From contig NC_081184.1 in the NCBI RefSeq assembly GCF_029867415.1, positions 104,641,692-104,705,691 on the forward strand: 64,000 nt of DNA. Reading direction: 5' to 3'. The notes below the pieces were generated by a model. That model saw only the letters and a list, made by a program, of their open reading frames with translations, did not search any database and was not told the origin of the DNA. Of this stretch, positions 1-9,412 are shown one piece after another; within the stretch, counting starts at the first letter, position 1; every line of letters starts with the position of its first letter. The position numbers and the translations under genes are program-made. The stretch is from Vicia villosa (Eukaryota > Streptophyta > Magnoliopsida > Fabales > Fabaceae).

Positions 1-728
1 AAAAGTGTAAAGTATATTTGGCTGTACGGCCAGACCTTGACTAAAGAGAAAACAAAAGGAAATTCGGGTCATAACCCAACTGGGTCAAACAAACATCATC
101 CAGGCCCAAAACTAACGACCCAAAACTTATAAAACTAGTGCTTCAGCTTCCAACGCAAATCTGGAAAATATAGGTTCCGAATCTGACTTCGACTCCAACA
201 CGAAAGTCGTAGCTCTCTTTCTTAGCTTTCCGGCGATTATTAGAACGCCTCAATCGGACTCCCGGAACTCCAGTTATGATCGTTTCCGTGCAGACTACTA
301 AAGCTGAAAAATAAATACGAAAATCAAATAACAATAAAAATAATTTAAAATATAAAAACATTATAAAATACAAAAATAAGACAAGAAAACCATGGAAATG
401 TATAAGTACAACCGTAGAGGAATGTGCATCAGTAAAACCCGAGAGACACGTGGCGGCTGGTGATTTAATCCAACGGCGGTCGAATGAGTTAGCTTCACTC
501 CTAGTATGTAGGAGTAATGATCAGGAAGTAAGGTTAAAACGTGGGAATGTAAGTTATGAGAAGACATCTTTGAAAATGACAAGACGTTTCGGAAACAGGG
601 TCATCAATGATTATGACGTTAGTCAGCAGTCTTGGAACTCTCAAAGATCAATAAAGAACGAAATCTTATAATGACAAGAAACGCCTATTTCTGTTGACTC
701 TCGAAACAGGCATTTATTGGGGGCAATT
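1..728 (+). mobile_element. Probable internal 3' part of a Ty3-type retrotransposon, non-coding
   Basis: No convincing coding sequence is present; open frames here are short and lack recognisable motifs. The stretch ends with a polypurine run (ATTGGGGGCAA, about 716-726) followed by TGTTAGCTG. That is the arrangement of a polypurine tract directly before a 3' LTR, so I read these bases as the untranslated 3' part of an LTR retrotransposon whose body lies left of the window. The family is not certain; G-rich tracts of this kind are common in plant Tat/Ogre and Athila elements. Confidence 0.4.
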
Positions 729-1712
729 TGTTAGCTGAAGATTTCGTTTCATATTGTTTATCCTTCGAAGGAGTAGAAAATCGAAGGAAAGATGGTTACT
801 GATGGCCATTCCTTAAAAATAAAAATGACTACTGATGGTCATGCTTCGAGAGTAAAGATTTCTAAGTTCACTATGAAGATAATGAATACTGAAAGCTAGC
901 GAAAAGTATGTGTCTTCGGGGACTTAGACGAATTTGTAAATATATTCAAGTATTACTACTTAGCGTGTTTTTTAGTAGTGTTTGTTTAATACACTGCCAC
1001 GCGTCGAAGACGGACTCAGGCGGGAAGATTTGAAATTCGAAGACGGTTTCGTAACTGTCCAAGTAACAGATGGCATCGCTAGGAGTTTTTATGAGAAACG
1101 TGGCAGCAGATTAGTATAGGACCGTTAAGGTCGAAACTAGTATAAATAGGAGTCTTAATGTTAGGATTCCGTGTGTTCATTTTGTACAAATCACTCACAT
1201 ATTTACTCAAGTATCAAGCGTTAAGAGAAAGAGTTCGCTGAGAAAATGTACGTATGACACCACCATTTTAATACATGTGTATTATCTTTTGTTTTTATCT
1301 TCCAGAATTACTGCATTTCGTTTACTTCCTGCCATTTACATTTCTGTATCTTTACTTTAACGTCACTTACTTTCGAATTACTTTCATGCTATTTACTTTC
1401 AAAGTCTTTTACATTTATGCAGTTTAAGATTCTTTACTTTTCAATAGTCTTTTTAATTTTCTATGTTATGTTACTTATCTTTCCATTGAAGTCACATTTA
1501 TATATAACAAAGTGATTGTCAAGACTATTTGTTCTTTAATCGAACAACGCTTATTGAAGAAGACAAATAATGAATATGGTTCGAATAAACATTGATAACA
1601 ATCTTCTTGACTATGTGTCCTAGGATCAATCTAGTCGATCCTGCAAGTAACCAAATCATATTTATTATAGTTTGGAAGACTAGCGGTTGTTTACCGGAAA
1701 TCACCGTAAACA
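729..1712 (+). repeat. Putative LTR (Ty3-type), about 984 bp
   Basis: Begins TGTTAGC directly after a polypurine tract and ends in GTAAACA, matching TG...CA LTR ends. A TATA-like box (TATAAATAGG, near 1140) followed by a plausible transcription start about 30 bases on fits an LTR promoter. The right half is rich in TTTACTTTC-type repeats. There is no second copy in the window to confirm the boundaries, so the right end is an inference. Confidence 0.4.
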
Positions 1713-1731
1713 GGAAGATGAAGTGACTATA

Positions 1732-1740
1732 TTTGTTAGT
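1732..1740. repeat. Left 9-bp target site duplication of the MULE
   Basis: TTTGTTAGT, identical to 6210-6218 on the other side of the element. Mutator-type transposition normally leaves 8-11 bp, most often 9 bp. Confidence 0.93.
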
Positions 1741-1804
1741 GAAAATTTCTTTACCCACCTCCCTATGGGGGTCACCCCCAGCGAAATCCCAAAATTACCC
1801 CTGC

Positions 1805-2258
1805 TTCGGAGATGCATCTCCGAAGTTATTTTTTTAAAGATTTTTCATACATTTCAGAAATGCATCTCCGAAAACACAAAAAAAGTGGTGTTTTCGGAGA
1901 TGCATTTCCGAAGTCAAAAAAAATTCAAAACCGTGAATATTTCGGAAGTTCATTTCCGAAAATATTCCTGCATATACAATTTTCCCTCCTTCACTATTTC
2001 ATCATTTTTTCTCCAAAACTTCTCCAAACCCTCTCCAAAACTCAATCAATCTCCATCCATTTTTCGTCTCAAAATCAAGTTTCAAACCGTTGATCACGTT
2101 AAAGGGAGCATAGAAAGCTACAATTTGAGGTAAACATCTCCCATTTCACCCCCTATTTCACTACATTGATTCAACAAAATTCTGATGAAACCTGCGATGG
2201 TTCGGAAGTTCATTTCCGAAATATATTACCTAACAAATTTCGGAAATGAACTTCCGAA
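1805..2258. repeat. 5' cluster of a 20-bp palindrome in the MULE
   Basis: At least five copies of a near-perfect palindrome of form TTCGGARRTGMAYYTCCGAA lie between the left terminus and the transposase start. Copies are at 1805-1824, about 1893-1912, 1941-1960, 2201-2220 and 2239-2258, with a half copy near 1858-1875. Each can fold into a hairpin or bind a symmetric protein dimer. The matching cluster is at the 3' end of the element. Confidence 0.85.
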
Positions 2259-2314
2259 ATATGCCCTGGCAGTTAAAAAAAAACAGTTTTGGCCAATTTT
2301 GCTAATTTTTGCAT

Positions 2315-5090
2315 ATGTTAGGTACGGTGCATCCGGACAACATTGTGCAAGACGATGACGCAGTAGTTCCGGAAGTTGTCAACGTTAATAACAATTCGGT
2401 TATCGACGTTCGACCTATGATCAATGCGGTTGATGTTCGGAAACAATTTACAAATGATAGGAGCTTCGGTAGTCACGAGCATTTGATTGATTGGGTTCGG
2501 AACGAAGCTAGTAAACTTGGATTTGGAATTGTAATTTTAAGGTCCGACAATGGAAATAGTAGGCGGAAAGCTTTCGTTGTTTTGAATTGCGAACGGGGTG
2601 GGAGTTATGCACAATCAAACCGGGTGCTAAAACACGAAGACACGGGATCGAGAAAGTGCGGGTGTCCGTTTAAGTTGCGGGCGACTCGGAGGGTTGATGA
2701 TTTGTGGCGTTTAACCGTAATTTGTGGAATTCATAATCATGCCTTGGATTCTAAGTTACACGGAAATCCAATGTCGTGTCGTTTGTCCCGCGAAGAGAAG
2801 AATGTGATTTCGGATTTAACGATAGTCAAAGTGGCGCCTCGCAACATACTTGCCGATTTGAAGCGTAAAAAACCGGATAGCGTTTCAAATATCAAGCAAG
2901 TTTACAATGAACGACACAATCTCAAAGTTTTGAAAATGGGCCCTCGGTCGGAAATGCAACAACTTTTGAAACTATTAGGCGATAACAAATATGTGTCAAG
3001 CTTCCGAACGTCCGAGGACAAAGTTACGATGCTTGATATTTTTTAGACTCATCCCGAAAGTATCAAATTGTTCAACACATTTCCAACCGTTCTTGTCATG
3101 GATTCGACATACAAGACAAACAAGTATAGGCTTCCTCTTCTAGAGATCGTCGGTGTGACCTCGACGGACAAGACTTATTCGATCGGGTTTGCTTTTTTGG
3201 AGTGTGAAAAAGAAGAAAACTTTACATGGGCTTTGGGAATATGCAAGTCTTTGTTGGTTGATCAAAAGGTTATGCCCGAAGTCATTGTCACCGACCAGGA
3301 CAATGCTTTGATGAATGCGGTTGATACCATCTTCCCGACATCGACCGTGTTACTTTGTCGGTATCACATAACTTGCAACGTGAGAAGTAAGTTGAAACAT
3401 GCGGTTGGGACAAAAGATAGGCCGAATGAAAACGGTAAAGTTATTAAAGCCGGTGTTGTGGTTGAGAGGATAATGGCGGCATGGAGGGAAATTTTAGATG
3501 CATACTCCGACGAGGTGTATACCGAGAAATTGGTACACTTTAGGTCTTTGTGTGGTTCCATTAAGACTTTTTGTCATTACGTCGAATCCACCATTCTTGA
3601 CAAAGTCAGAGAAAAAGTCGTGTGCGCTTGGACAAATCGAGTTAGACATCTTGGTTGCACCACGACTAACCGAGTTGAATCCGCACATGCGGTCTTCAAG
3701 AGGTGGTTGAGTGATAGCAAGGGAGATTTGTGTCGGGGATGGGACACCGTGAACCAAATGCTTGAAAATCAACATAATGAAATTCAAACATCGTTCGGTC
3801 GGAGCAAGACGGTTATGGAACACCGGTATAAGGGCCAAATTTTATTCTCCCAATTGATTTACAACATATCCCGAACGGGTTTGAATTTTTTGTTTCATGA
3901 AGCGAAGCGGTCGGAGACCACGGGGCCGGATAGTTCTTTATGTGGGTGTACCATTAGAAAGACATACAGCCTTCCATGTGCTTGTATACTTTCAAAAAAG
4001 AAGAAGTTGAATTCACCAATACGCATGGATGAGGTAGTCGACCATTGGAAGAAGCTTCGTTTTGATGATTTTGACCCGCCGAAAGAAAATGACTCCAAAA
4101 TCACCATCTCCGACGAGTTGGAAGTGATAATGGAGAAGTTTGCTAAAGCGGATGACACAACAAAAATGCATATAAAAGAACAATTGCGAAAAATTGCATT
4201 TCCGGAGACCATCGATTTGAAACCGCCATCTCAATCGGTTAAAACGAAAGGTGCACCGAAAAAGTCCAAAGTTACACAAGAAGACACATCAACAAAACGA
4301 TCTCCTTCCTACTTTGAACATGTTGATGCATCATTCCCGGATTCACCGACATCAAAGTCCAAGTGTAGTGGTAACAAAGGAGCCCGTATTTCGAAGCCAC
4401 CTCGCACACCGCCGATCAAAAAATCACTCATTGTATACATTGATGAGATGCCACTTTTTATGCACAAATATATCGATAACATCGTTGATGTTGGAGGCGA
4501 CGACAATTGTGGATATCGGGCCGTTGCGGGTTTGCTCGGTAAAGGGGAAAATAATCACACTTTAGTCCGACGGGAACTTATTGCGGAGTTGACTTCGTAT
4601 CGGGACATCTACGGCCGACTATATGAAAATCAAGAAAAGTTTGCGAAAATTCATGATTCACTTGTTCCATCACTTACCGGTATCGCTCCGGTTTCGAAGT
4701 GGATGTCATTCCCCGATATGGGTCATCTAATAGCAAGTGCATATGATATGGTGTGTGTCGATTTGACGAGGTTTGGACTAAGTGAGACTTTCTTTCCACT
4801 TCATAGTCGACCGCCGTTGGACGCGTCGAGCCGCATCATATGCATCGGGTATCCTACGATCACGGCACTTCGTCCAATTGTTTTTGAAACCGGGGTGTCC
4901 TATACCGGCTACTTCTTGTCAATGGACGGCACATCGTTCAAATGAGGCGGAGACTTGGCCGGATCCTTTCGTTTCAAGAATGGCGGAGTTTGAAGAAATG
5001 ATGAGCGAAGAGCGCGAGCAAAATAGAGAGCGGTCGAAGAACGTACCTATTTTGGACTTAGGATCCACCGATTGGTTCGGTGAATTTTAG
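2315..5090 (+). pseudogene. MULE transposase (FAR1/MURA type) fused to an OTU-like cysteine protease domain, broken
   Basis: The first in-frame ATG is at 2315. The N-terminal third carries a FAR1/WRKY-GCM1-type zinc finger (KCGCPFK ... GIHNH, roughly residues 105-145). The transposase core follows, with the expected acidic residues in VLVMDSTY, VIVTDQDN and TTNRVES. Next comes a SWIM-like cysteine motif (CGCTIRKTYSLPCAC), then a low-complexity linker, then an OTU-type domain with the D-N-C motif in GGDDNCGYRAVA. An in-frame TAG at 3044-3046 splits the first 245 residues from the rest. A frameshift near 4850 moves the C-terminal end into another frame that runs to 5090; that frame contains the RHF motif (His codon at 4866-4868) expected to supply the OTU catalytic histidine. 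The element therefore probably no longer makes its own full transposase. The OTU function in the element is unknown. Confidence 0.9.
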
Positions 5091-5417
5091 TTTGTTCCGG
5101 ATCGTTTTTTGTTTGTAATGACCATTTTTGTATGTATTGTTGTTTATCATGTAAAATCGGACCGATTCAATACATATATAATATAAGTATGTTTTATGTC
5201 ATCATTGTCTAATTTATGTCTATTTTGAATTCCTTTTGTATTTTTTACACAAAACACTAAGCAATCAACAAAATGCAAAATTTATGCCTGTTTCTGCATA
5301 ATTCGGAAATGAACTTCCGAAATATACTAGCCAGCCTCCAATCTTTGGAAGTTCATTTCCGAAACATCCACTGAATGCAAGATAAGGTTTGTTGGGCCAT
5401 TATTACTCCAATAAGTC

Positions 5418-5425
5418 TATAAATA
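5418..5425 (+). promoter_or_regulatory. TATA box of the second MULE gene
   Basis: TATAAATA, 42 bases before the ATG at 5467, with two copies of the 20-bp palindrome 55-116 bases upstream. The spacing leaves a very short 5' leader. This arrangement suggests that the small gene is transcribed on its own rather than as a 3' part of the transposase transcript. Confidence 0.6.
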
Positions 5426-5466
5426 TAACACACTCTTCTTCATCCTCTTCACACCTAGAAACACAA

Positions 5467-5838
5467 ATGACACAAACCTACCCCCACCTAGCATTCGTCT
5501 ACTTCACAACCGGCTACCCGATGCCGTTCCAATTTTGCTTCTTGCGCGACACGCCGTTTGCGGAGTTGATAATGTCGCTCCACACGCTATTGCAATATCC
5601 CGAAAATCGAAAGGTTGTCAAGCTCGAGTGCCGCTCGCCATCGCTTAACGACGAGGGAGACATTGAGTTCACACCTTTTGAGATCAAGAACGACGAAGAT
5701 TTAGCGGTTTTGTGGACAACGTTCGACCGATTTTCTTCGAAGGGTCCGATCGAGTTGGACGCGAAACTTCAAAGATCGGGGGCCGACGTTATCAAAATGT
5801 TGACTCATCCTCACCTACCCGTGTTTAACAATATGTAA
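5467..5838 (+). CDS. Small second protein of the MULE, 123 residues, possibly PB1-like
   Basis: An intact reading frame starting at the ATG 42 bases downstream of a TATA box and ending just before the 3' palindrome cluster. The product is soluble-looking, with no signal peptide or membrane segment. Its centre (KVVKLECRSP ... FEIKNDEDLAVLW) resembles the layout of PB1-like N-terminal domains of other plant MULE proteins: a strand, an acidic turn, then a helix. That is inference from pattern only. MULEs such as MuDR carry a second gene (mudrB) of unknown biochemical role, and this could be a functional analogue. An open frame beside a broken transposase means either recent inactivation or independent selection. 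I cannot assign a function. Confidence 0.6.
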   Translation: MTQTYPHLAFVYFTTGYPMPFQFCFLRDTPFAELIMSLHTLLQYPENRKVVKLECRSPSLNDEGDIEFTPFEIKNDEDLAVLWTTFDRFSSKGPIELDAKLQRSGADVIKMLTHPHLPVFNNM

Positions 5839-6209
5839 CTTTAATCTTATGCAATGTGATCGTTGTAAGCTTCATCCGATTAAATAAAGCGAATCGTTCT
5901 TGTTTGTTATTTTTCTTCTGTCCAGACCTTTTTTCGGAAGTGCATTTCCGAATTCCTCCAAGGGGGGGTGAATTTGGAGATGAACTTCCGAATTCACCAA
6001 TTTTCTGAAAAACAACTTTATTTCGGAGATGCATCTCTGAAATCAATATTTTTCATTAAAATATTCACCTTTTCGGAGATGCATTTCCGAAAACACCTTT
6101 TTTTTTCAATAAAAGTACGTTTTCGGAAATGAACTTCCGAAACAAGGGGTATTTTTGTAAATTCGCCAGAGGTGACCAAGAAGGTTAGGAGGTGGGTAAA
6201 GAAATTTTC

Positions 6210-6218
6210 TTTGTTAGT
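6210..6218. repeat. Right 9-bp target site duplication of the MULE
   Basis: TTTGTTAGT, exact partner of 1732-1740. It fixes the right end of the element at 6209. Confidence 0.93.
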
Positions 6219-7122
6219 TGTGATGGTGAATCAGTGTGAGTTGTGTCGTTGATGAAAGCCACGAATACACGAAGACGAAGAAAGGAGACGAAGGAGCGGA
6301 AAAAATACAAAGGTGAAAAAGAGAGGTATCGATTAAGATAGATTCTTTTGTATCTATAATTTTTGGTTGGATACCGATTACTTTAATGTAAATAAATTTA
6401 AAATTTTAATAAGTTTAAAATAAAAATGTTAAAACATGATATAAAATTAAATAATTTGATGAATGTATCACTACCCCACTAAATTTAAGAGTATCATAAT
6501 GTTGATCATATTTACTCATCATATTTTAATTTTTGAATTCGATATTTTGTTTCTATAAAATAGATCCAACCAATTCCCCAACAAATCATGTGAGAATGAA
6601 ATAGTCACATGGAAAAGACATGGTGGGGAAGCAATCAAAAACCGCCGATAAACTGTTTTTCCAACAGCATCTGACCGAGGGGCAACGGAAAGACAAAACA
6701 TTCATCCATTCATTCCAAACCGATTACCAATGCATGCACGTGGTACTGCGTTTGCGCGTGAAACATGATCCTCAATTTTTTCACAATAAGTCTACTCTCC
6801 TCCTTTGGTCGTTGGAGATAATATGTCATCACCCATCAACAAATAACGTTGCTGTCACTCACTCTCAACTCAAACTGGCATGCCCCCATCTATATACACT
6901 TACTTATTATTAATGCATAGACCATAGTATTATTTTTATATTTCCTTTGACATTTACATGGTTGTTCATCATTGACTTAACTAATAATAATAATACACTA
7001 ATCCATCTTATTCATATATGGATTGAAAAAAATATGAAATATAAATTATTTATTTTAAATAACAATGTTTTTGCAACTTAATTTATTTTGAATTACAACA
7101 ATTTATCATTACAAATATGTCT
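6219..7122. other. Host intergenic sequence, partly promoter-like
   Basis: No coding sequence seen. After a purine-rich stretch (6265-6330) and AT-rich sequence, the block 6620-6900 is less AT-rich. It contains a CATGCA/CACGTG overlap at 6733-6742 (RY element plus G-box core) and a TATATAC at 6891-6897, which together look like a plant promoter. No reading frame follows before the retrotransposon at 7128. The rest is AT-rich. Confidence 0.3.
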
Positions 7123-7127
7123 TATAA
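7123..7127. repeat. 5-bp target duplication TATAA (left)
   Basis: Identical to 12871-12875; it fixes the outer ends of the Reina-like element. Confidence 0.9.
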
Positions 7128-7416
7128 TGATAGCAGGCCCAGTCGGAATATCAAAAGGCCCAGCTATTTAAAAGACTATATGCTGAATTAAGTAGAAATT
7201 GCTGAATTAAAATAATAGTTGTTTTAATTTTTATTAGTTCTGGTGCTATTAATATGGGCCTAGCCCATTTAGCTGACCCGGTTTCTATTTGTATTTAAAC
7301 CTACTTTCTGCATAGTAGGAGGCAGACAATTATTGAAAAGTTATTTCCTTTATGTTTTGTGTTTATTCAATGGTTAAACCTAGTTTTGATAGTAGTTGCT
7401 AGATCCTTTTACATCA
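7128..7416 (+). repeat. 5' LTR of the Reina-like element
   Basis: Starts TGATAGCAGG and ends TTTTACATCA. It is followed directly by TTGGTGCTTTCATCTTG, the likely primer binding site, and by the gag ATG 22 bases after the LTR. A TATTTAAAC motif (about 7292) could serve as TATA box. Confidence 0.93.
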
Positions 7417-7438
7417 TTGGTGCTTTCATCTTGATCCC

Positions 7439-9412
7439 ATGGCTCCTCCCAAACCACCCCAACCCACACCTCAAGAGATTATTGAACAAGCTGTTCAAAC
7501 CTCTAATACTCAGCTGGCTAATGCAGTAGACCAAATTCATTCAGATCTGGATGATAGGTTTGTTTTTGTGCAGTCAGATCTAGATAAAACACACCAAAAT
7601 CTGCAGCAAATCAGCACTCGAATGGAGAATGACCGCCAGATTTCTGACTCTAGGTACGATTCCATTATGTCTACCTTACAAAAGCTGTTATTACAGCCGC
7701 CTGCGGCTACTGTAGCCACCACCGCCCCAACACCCTCAGGTACGAAAACTGTCTTGTCACCAATTCCTACGCTAGCATCACCCCTGTCTGGTGTGGCTTC
7801 CACATCCACGACGCCCTCACGCATCACCACAACCATTCCTTTTTCGTTGGGAACCTCACAAATCCCCACTTTCACATATACCCCCCAACCTAATGTTTCC
7901 TCTACCTTCACCCCCTACACTTTTATTCCGACCAGCTTACCCCCACCACCCCCATATACTATACCTTTTCCAAACCCACTCTCTTACTCCCCAACACAGA
8001 ATCTTCCACCTTTACCCCTTTTCCGCTCACCCAAACTAGAACTATTATTGTTTGACGGGTCAAATCCCTTAGAGTGGCTGTTTCAGGCGGATCAGTTTTT
8101 TGGATTTTATAACATGCCCCCAGAAAACAGATTATCTATGATGTCTTTTTATATGAAAGGTGATTCACTTGGTTGGTTTAAATGGATGCATCATAATCGT
8201 TTGCTTACGGATTGGAACTCTTTTACTAGAGCACTCGAATTGCGCTTCGGTCCTTCAACTTTCGAAAATCACCAAGCAGAATTATTTAAGCTTAAACAAA
8301 CAAGTTCTGTTGTGGAGTATCAGGCAGCGTTTGAAAAATTGGGTAACCAAGTTGTGGGCTTATCACATGATGCAATCCTAAATTGTTTCATTTTGGGCCT
8401 CATTCCAGAAATCCAGAATGAAATTGCTATTCACAGGCCCACATCTATTTCTCAAGCTATTGGACTTTCTAAGCTAATAGAATCTAAACTCAGAGAATCC
8501 AAACCTAAGTTTCACAAACCTTTCCCAAGCCCATATCCAAAACCTCTAGCCCAAACACAACCATCGCCTACTGCCCCTACACCCCCCAAACCTAATTCAT
8601 CTCCACAACCAACCAAGTTTCCCATTCGCCGTCTCTCGAATGCCCAACTCCAGGAGCACCGTGCCCAAGGGTTGTGTTTCAATTGCGATGAAAAATTTAT
8701 CGCTGGTCATAAGTGCTCTGCTGGAAAGTTCCTCTTGTTACTTGAGGATGAATACGAAACCCTTCAGCCTGACCCAGAAATGCCTAATCCAGAACCAGTT
8801 GTTCACTTAGAACATGAGGAAACCTACTTTCAACTTTCCCCCAAAGCTGCTTGTGGCCATTTGTCCCCTAAAACCCTCAAATTCCGTGGCAGTATTTTTG
8901 GTTTACCAGTTATAGTTCTCATTGATACCGGCAGTACCCACAACATTCTCCAACCTCGTATTGCCAATCACCTTAAACTAAAAACAACACCTATCCCTAA
9001 CTTTTCTGTTATGGTGGGTAACGGTTCTAAGTTGAGTTATTCAGGCCTTTGTCAACAAGTTCCTCTCACCCTCCAAGACAACTTGTTCACTATTTCTTTT
9101 CACTTACTTCCCATTAAAGGTGCTGACATAGTTCTTGGAATGGAGTGGCTACACACATTAGGACCACTCATAGCTGACTTTTCAATTCCTAAACTCTCCT
9201 TCACCTACCAGGACACCAACATCACAATTACCGGTGACACTAATACACTACCCTCACCCTCTTCTTATCATCAAATTTGCCAATTCCTTCACAATGATTC
9301 CATTGCATCTTTACACCTTTTGCTTTACCAACAAACCCCTGCTCCAGCACCTGTTACTTCGTTCCAACCTTGTGACCCTTTTGATTCAATCCCCTCAACC
9401 CTCCCATCATAA
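7439..9412 (+). CDS. Retrotransposon gag and aspartic protease, 657 residues, ending at a stop
   Basis: The ATG lies 22 bases after the 5' LTR. Residues 1-200 are Gln/Pro/Thr/Ser-rich with a short helical start. The gag domain spans about 205-370 (EWLFQADQFF ... WNSFTRALELRFGPS). A zinc-knuckle-like CFNCDEKFIAGHKC lies at 412-425, and the protease has its LIDTGST motif at about residue 494. A TAA at 9410-9412 ends the frame, but the pol frame continues in register immediately after it. The stop is therefore either a recent nonsense mutation or a read-through point. Gag packages the RNA; the protease matures the polyprotein. Confidence 0.9.
   Translation: MAPPKPPQPTPQEIIEQAVQTSNTQLANAVDQIHSDLDDRFVFVQSDLDKTHQNLQQISTRMENDRQISDSRYDSIMSTLQKLLLQPPAATVATTAPTPSGTKTVLSPIPTLASPLSGVASTSTTPSRITTTIPFSLGTSQIPTFTYTPQPNVSSTFTPYTFIPTSLPPPPPYTIPFPNPLSYSPTQNLPPLPLFRSPKLELLLFDGSNPLEWLFQADQFFGFYNMPPENRLSMMSFYMKGDSLGWFKWMHHNRLLTDWNSFTRALELRFGPSTFENHQAELFKLKQTSSVVEYQAAFEKLGNQVVGLSHDAILNCFILGLIPEIQNEIAIHRPTSISQAIGLSKLIESKLRESKPKFHKPFPSPYPKPLAQTQPSPTAPTPPKPNSSPQPTKFPIRRLSNAQLQEHRAQGLCFNCDEKFIAGHKCSAGKFLLLLEDEYETLQPDPEMPNPEPVVHLEHEETYFQLSPKAACGHLSPKTLKFRGSIFGLPVIVLIDTGSTHNILQPRIANHLKLKTTPIPNFSVMVGNGSKLSYSGLCQQVPLTLQDNLFTISFHLLPIKGADIVLGMEWLHTLGPLIADFSIPKLSFTYQDTNITITGDTNTLPSPSSYHQICQFLHNDSIASLHLLLYQQTPAPAPVTSFQPCDPFDSIPSTLPS

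Larger units (their letters stand above)
5302..6141. repeat. 3' cluster of the same 20-bp palindrome
   Basis: Copies of the TTCGGARRTGMAYYTCCGAA palindrome lie at 5302-5321, 5345-5363, about 5933-5952, about 5971-5990 (one arm degraded), 6021-6041, 6071-6091 and 6121-6141. The first two lie immediately upstream of the TATA box of the second gene. The rest fill the space between that gene and the right terminus. Confidence 0.85.
1741..6209 (+). mobile_element. Complete Mutator-like element (MULE) carrying a transposase-OTU fusion and a second gene
   Basis: A 4469-bp element bounded by a perfect 9-bp target duplication TTTGTTAGT (1732-1740 and 6210-6218). The outermost 22 bases of the ends are near-perfect inverted repeats starting GAAAATTTCTTTACCCACCT, with weaker similarity for another 50 or so bases. 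A 9-bp duplication and MURA-type transposase identify the Mutator superfamily. Inside are a transposase/OTU reading frame (broken by one stop and one frameshift), a small second reading frame with its own TATA box, and at least eleven copies of a 20-bp palindrome in the non-coding flanks. It has jumped as a unit, because the flanks rejoin cleanly across the duplication. Confidence 0.93.

Noticed and set aside
1687..2133. 148-residue open frame at the left MULE end
   Set aside because: It crosses the target duplication and terminal repeat, and its text is the palindrome translated; it is not a gene.
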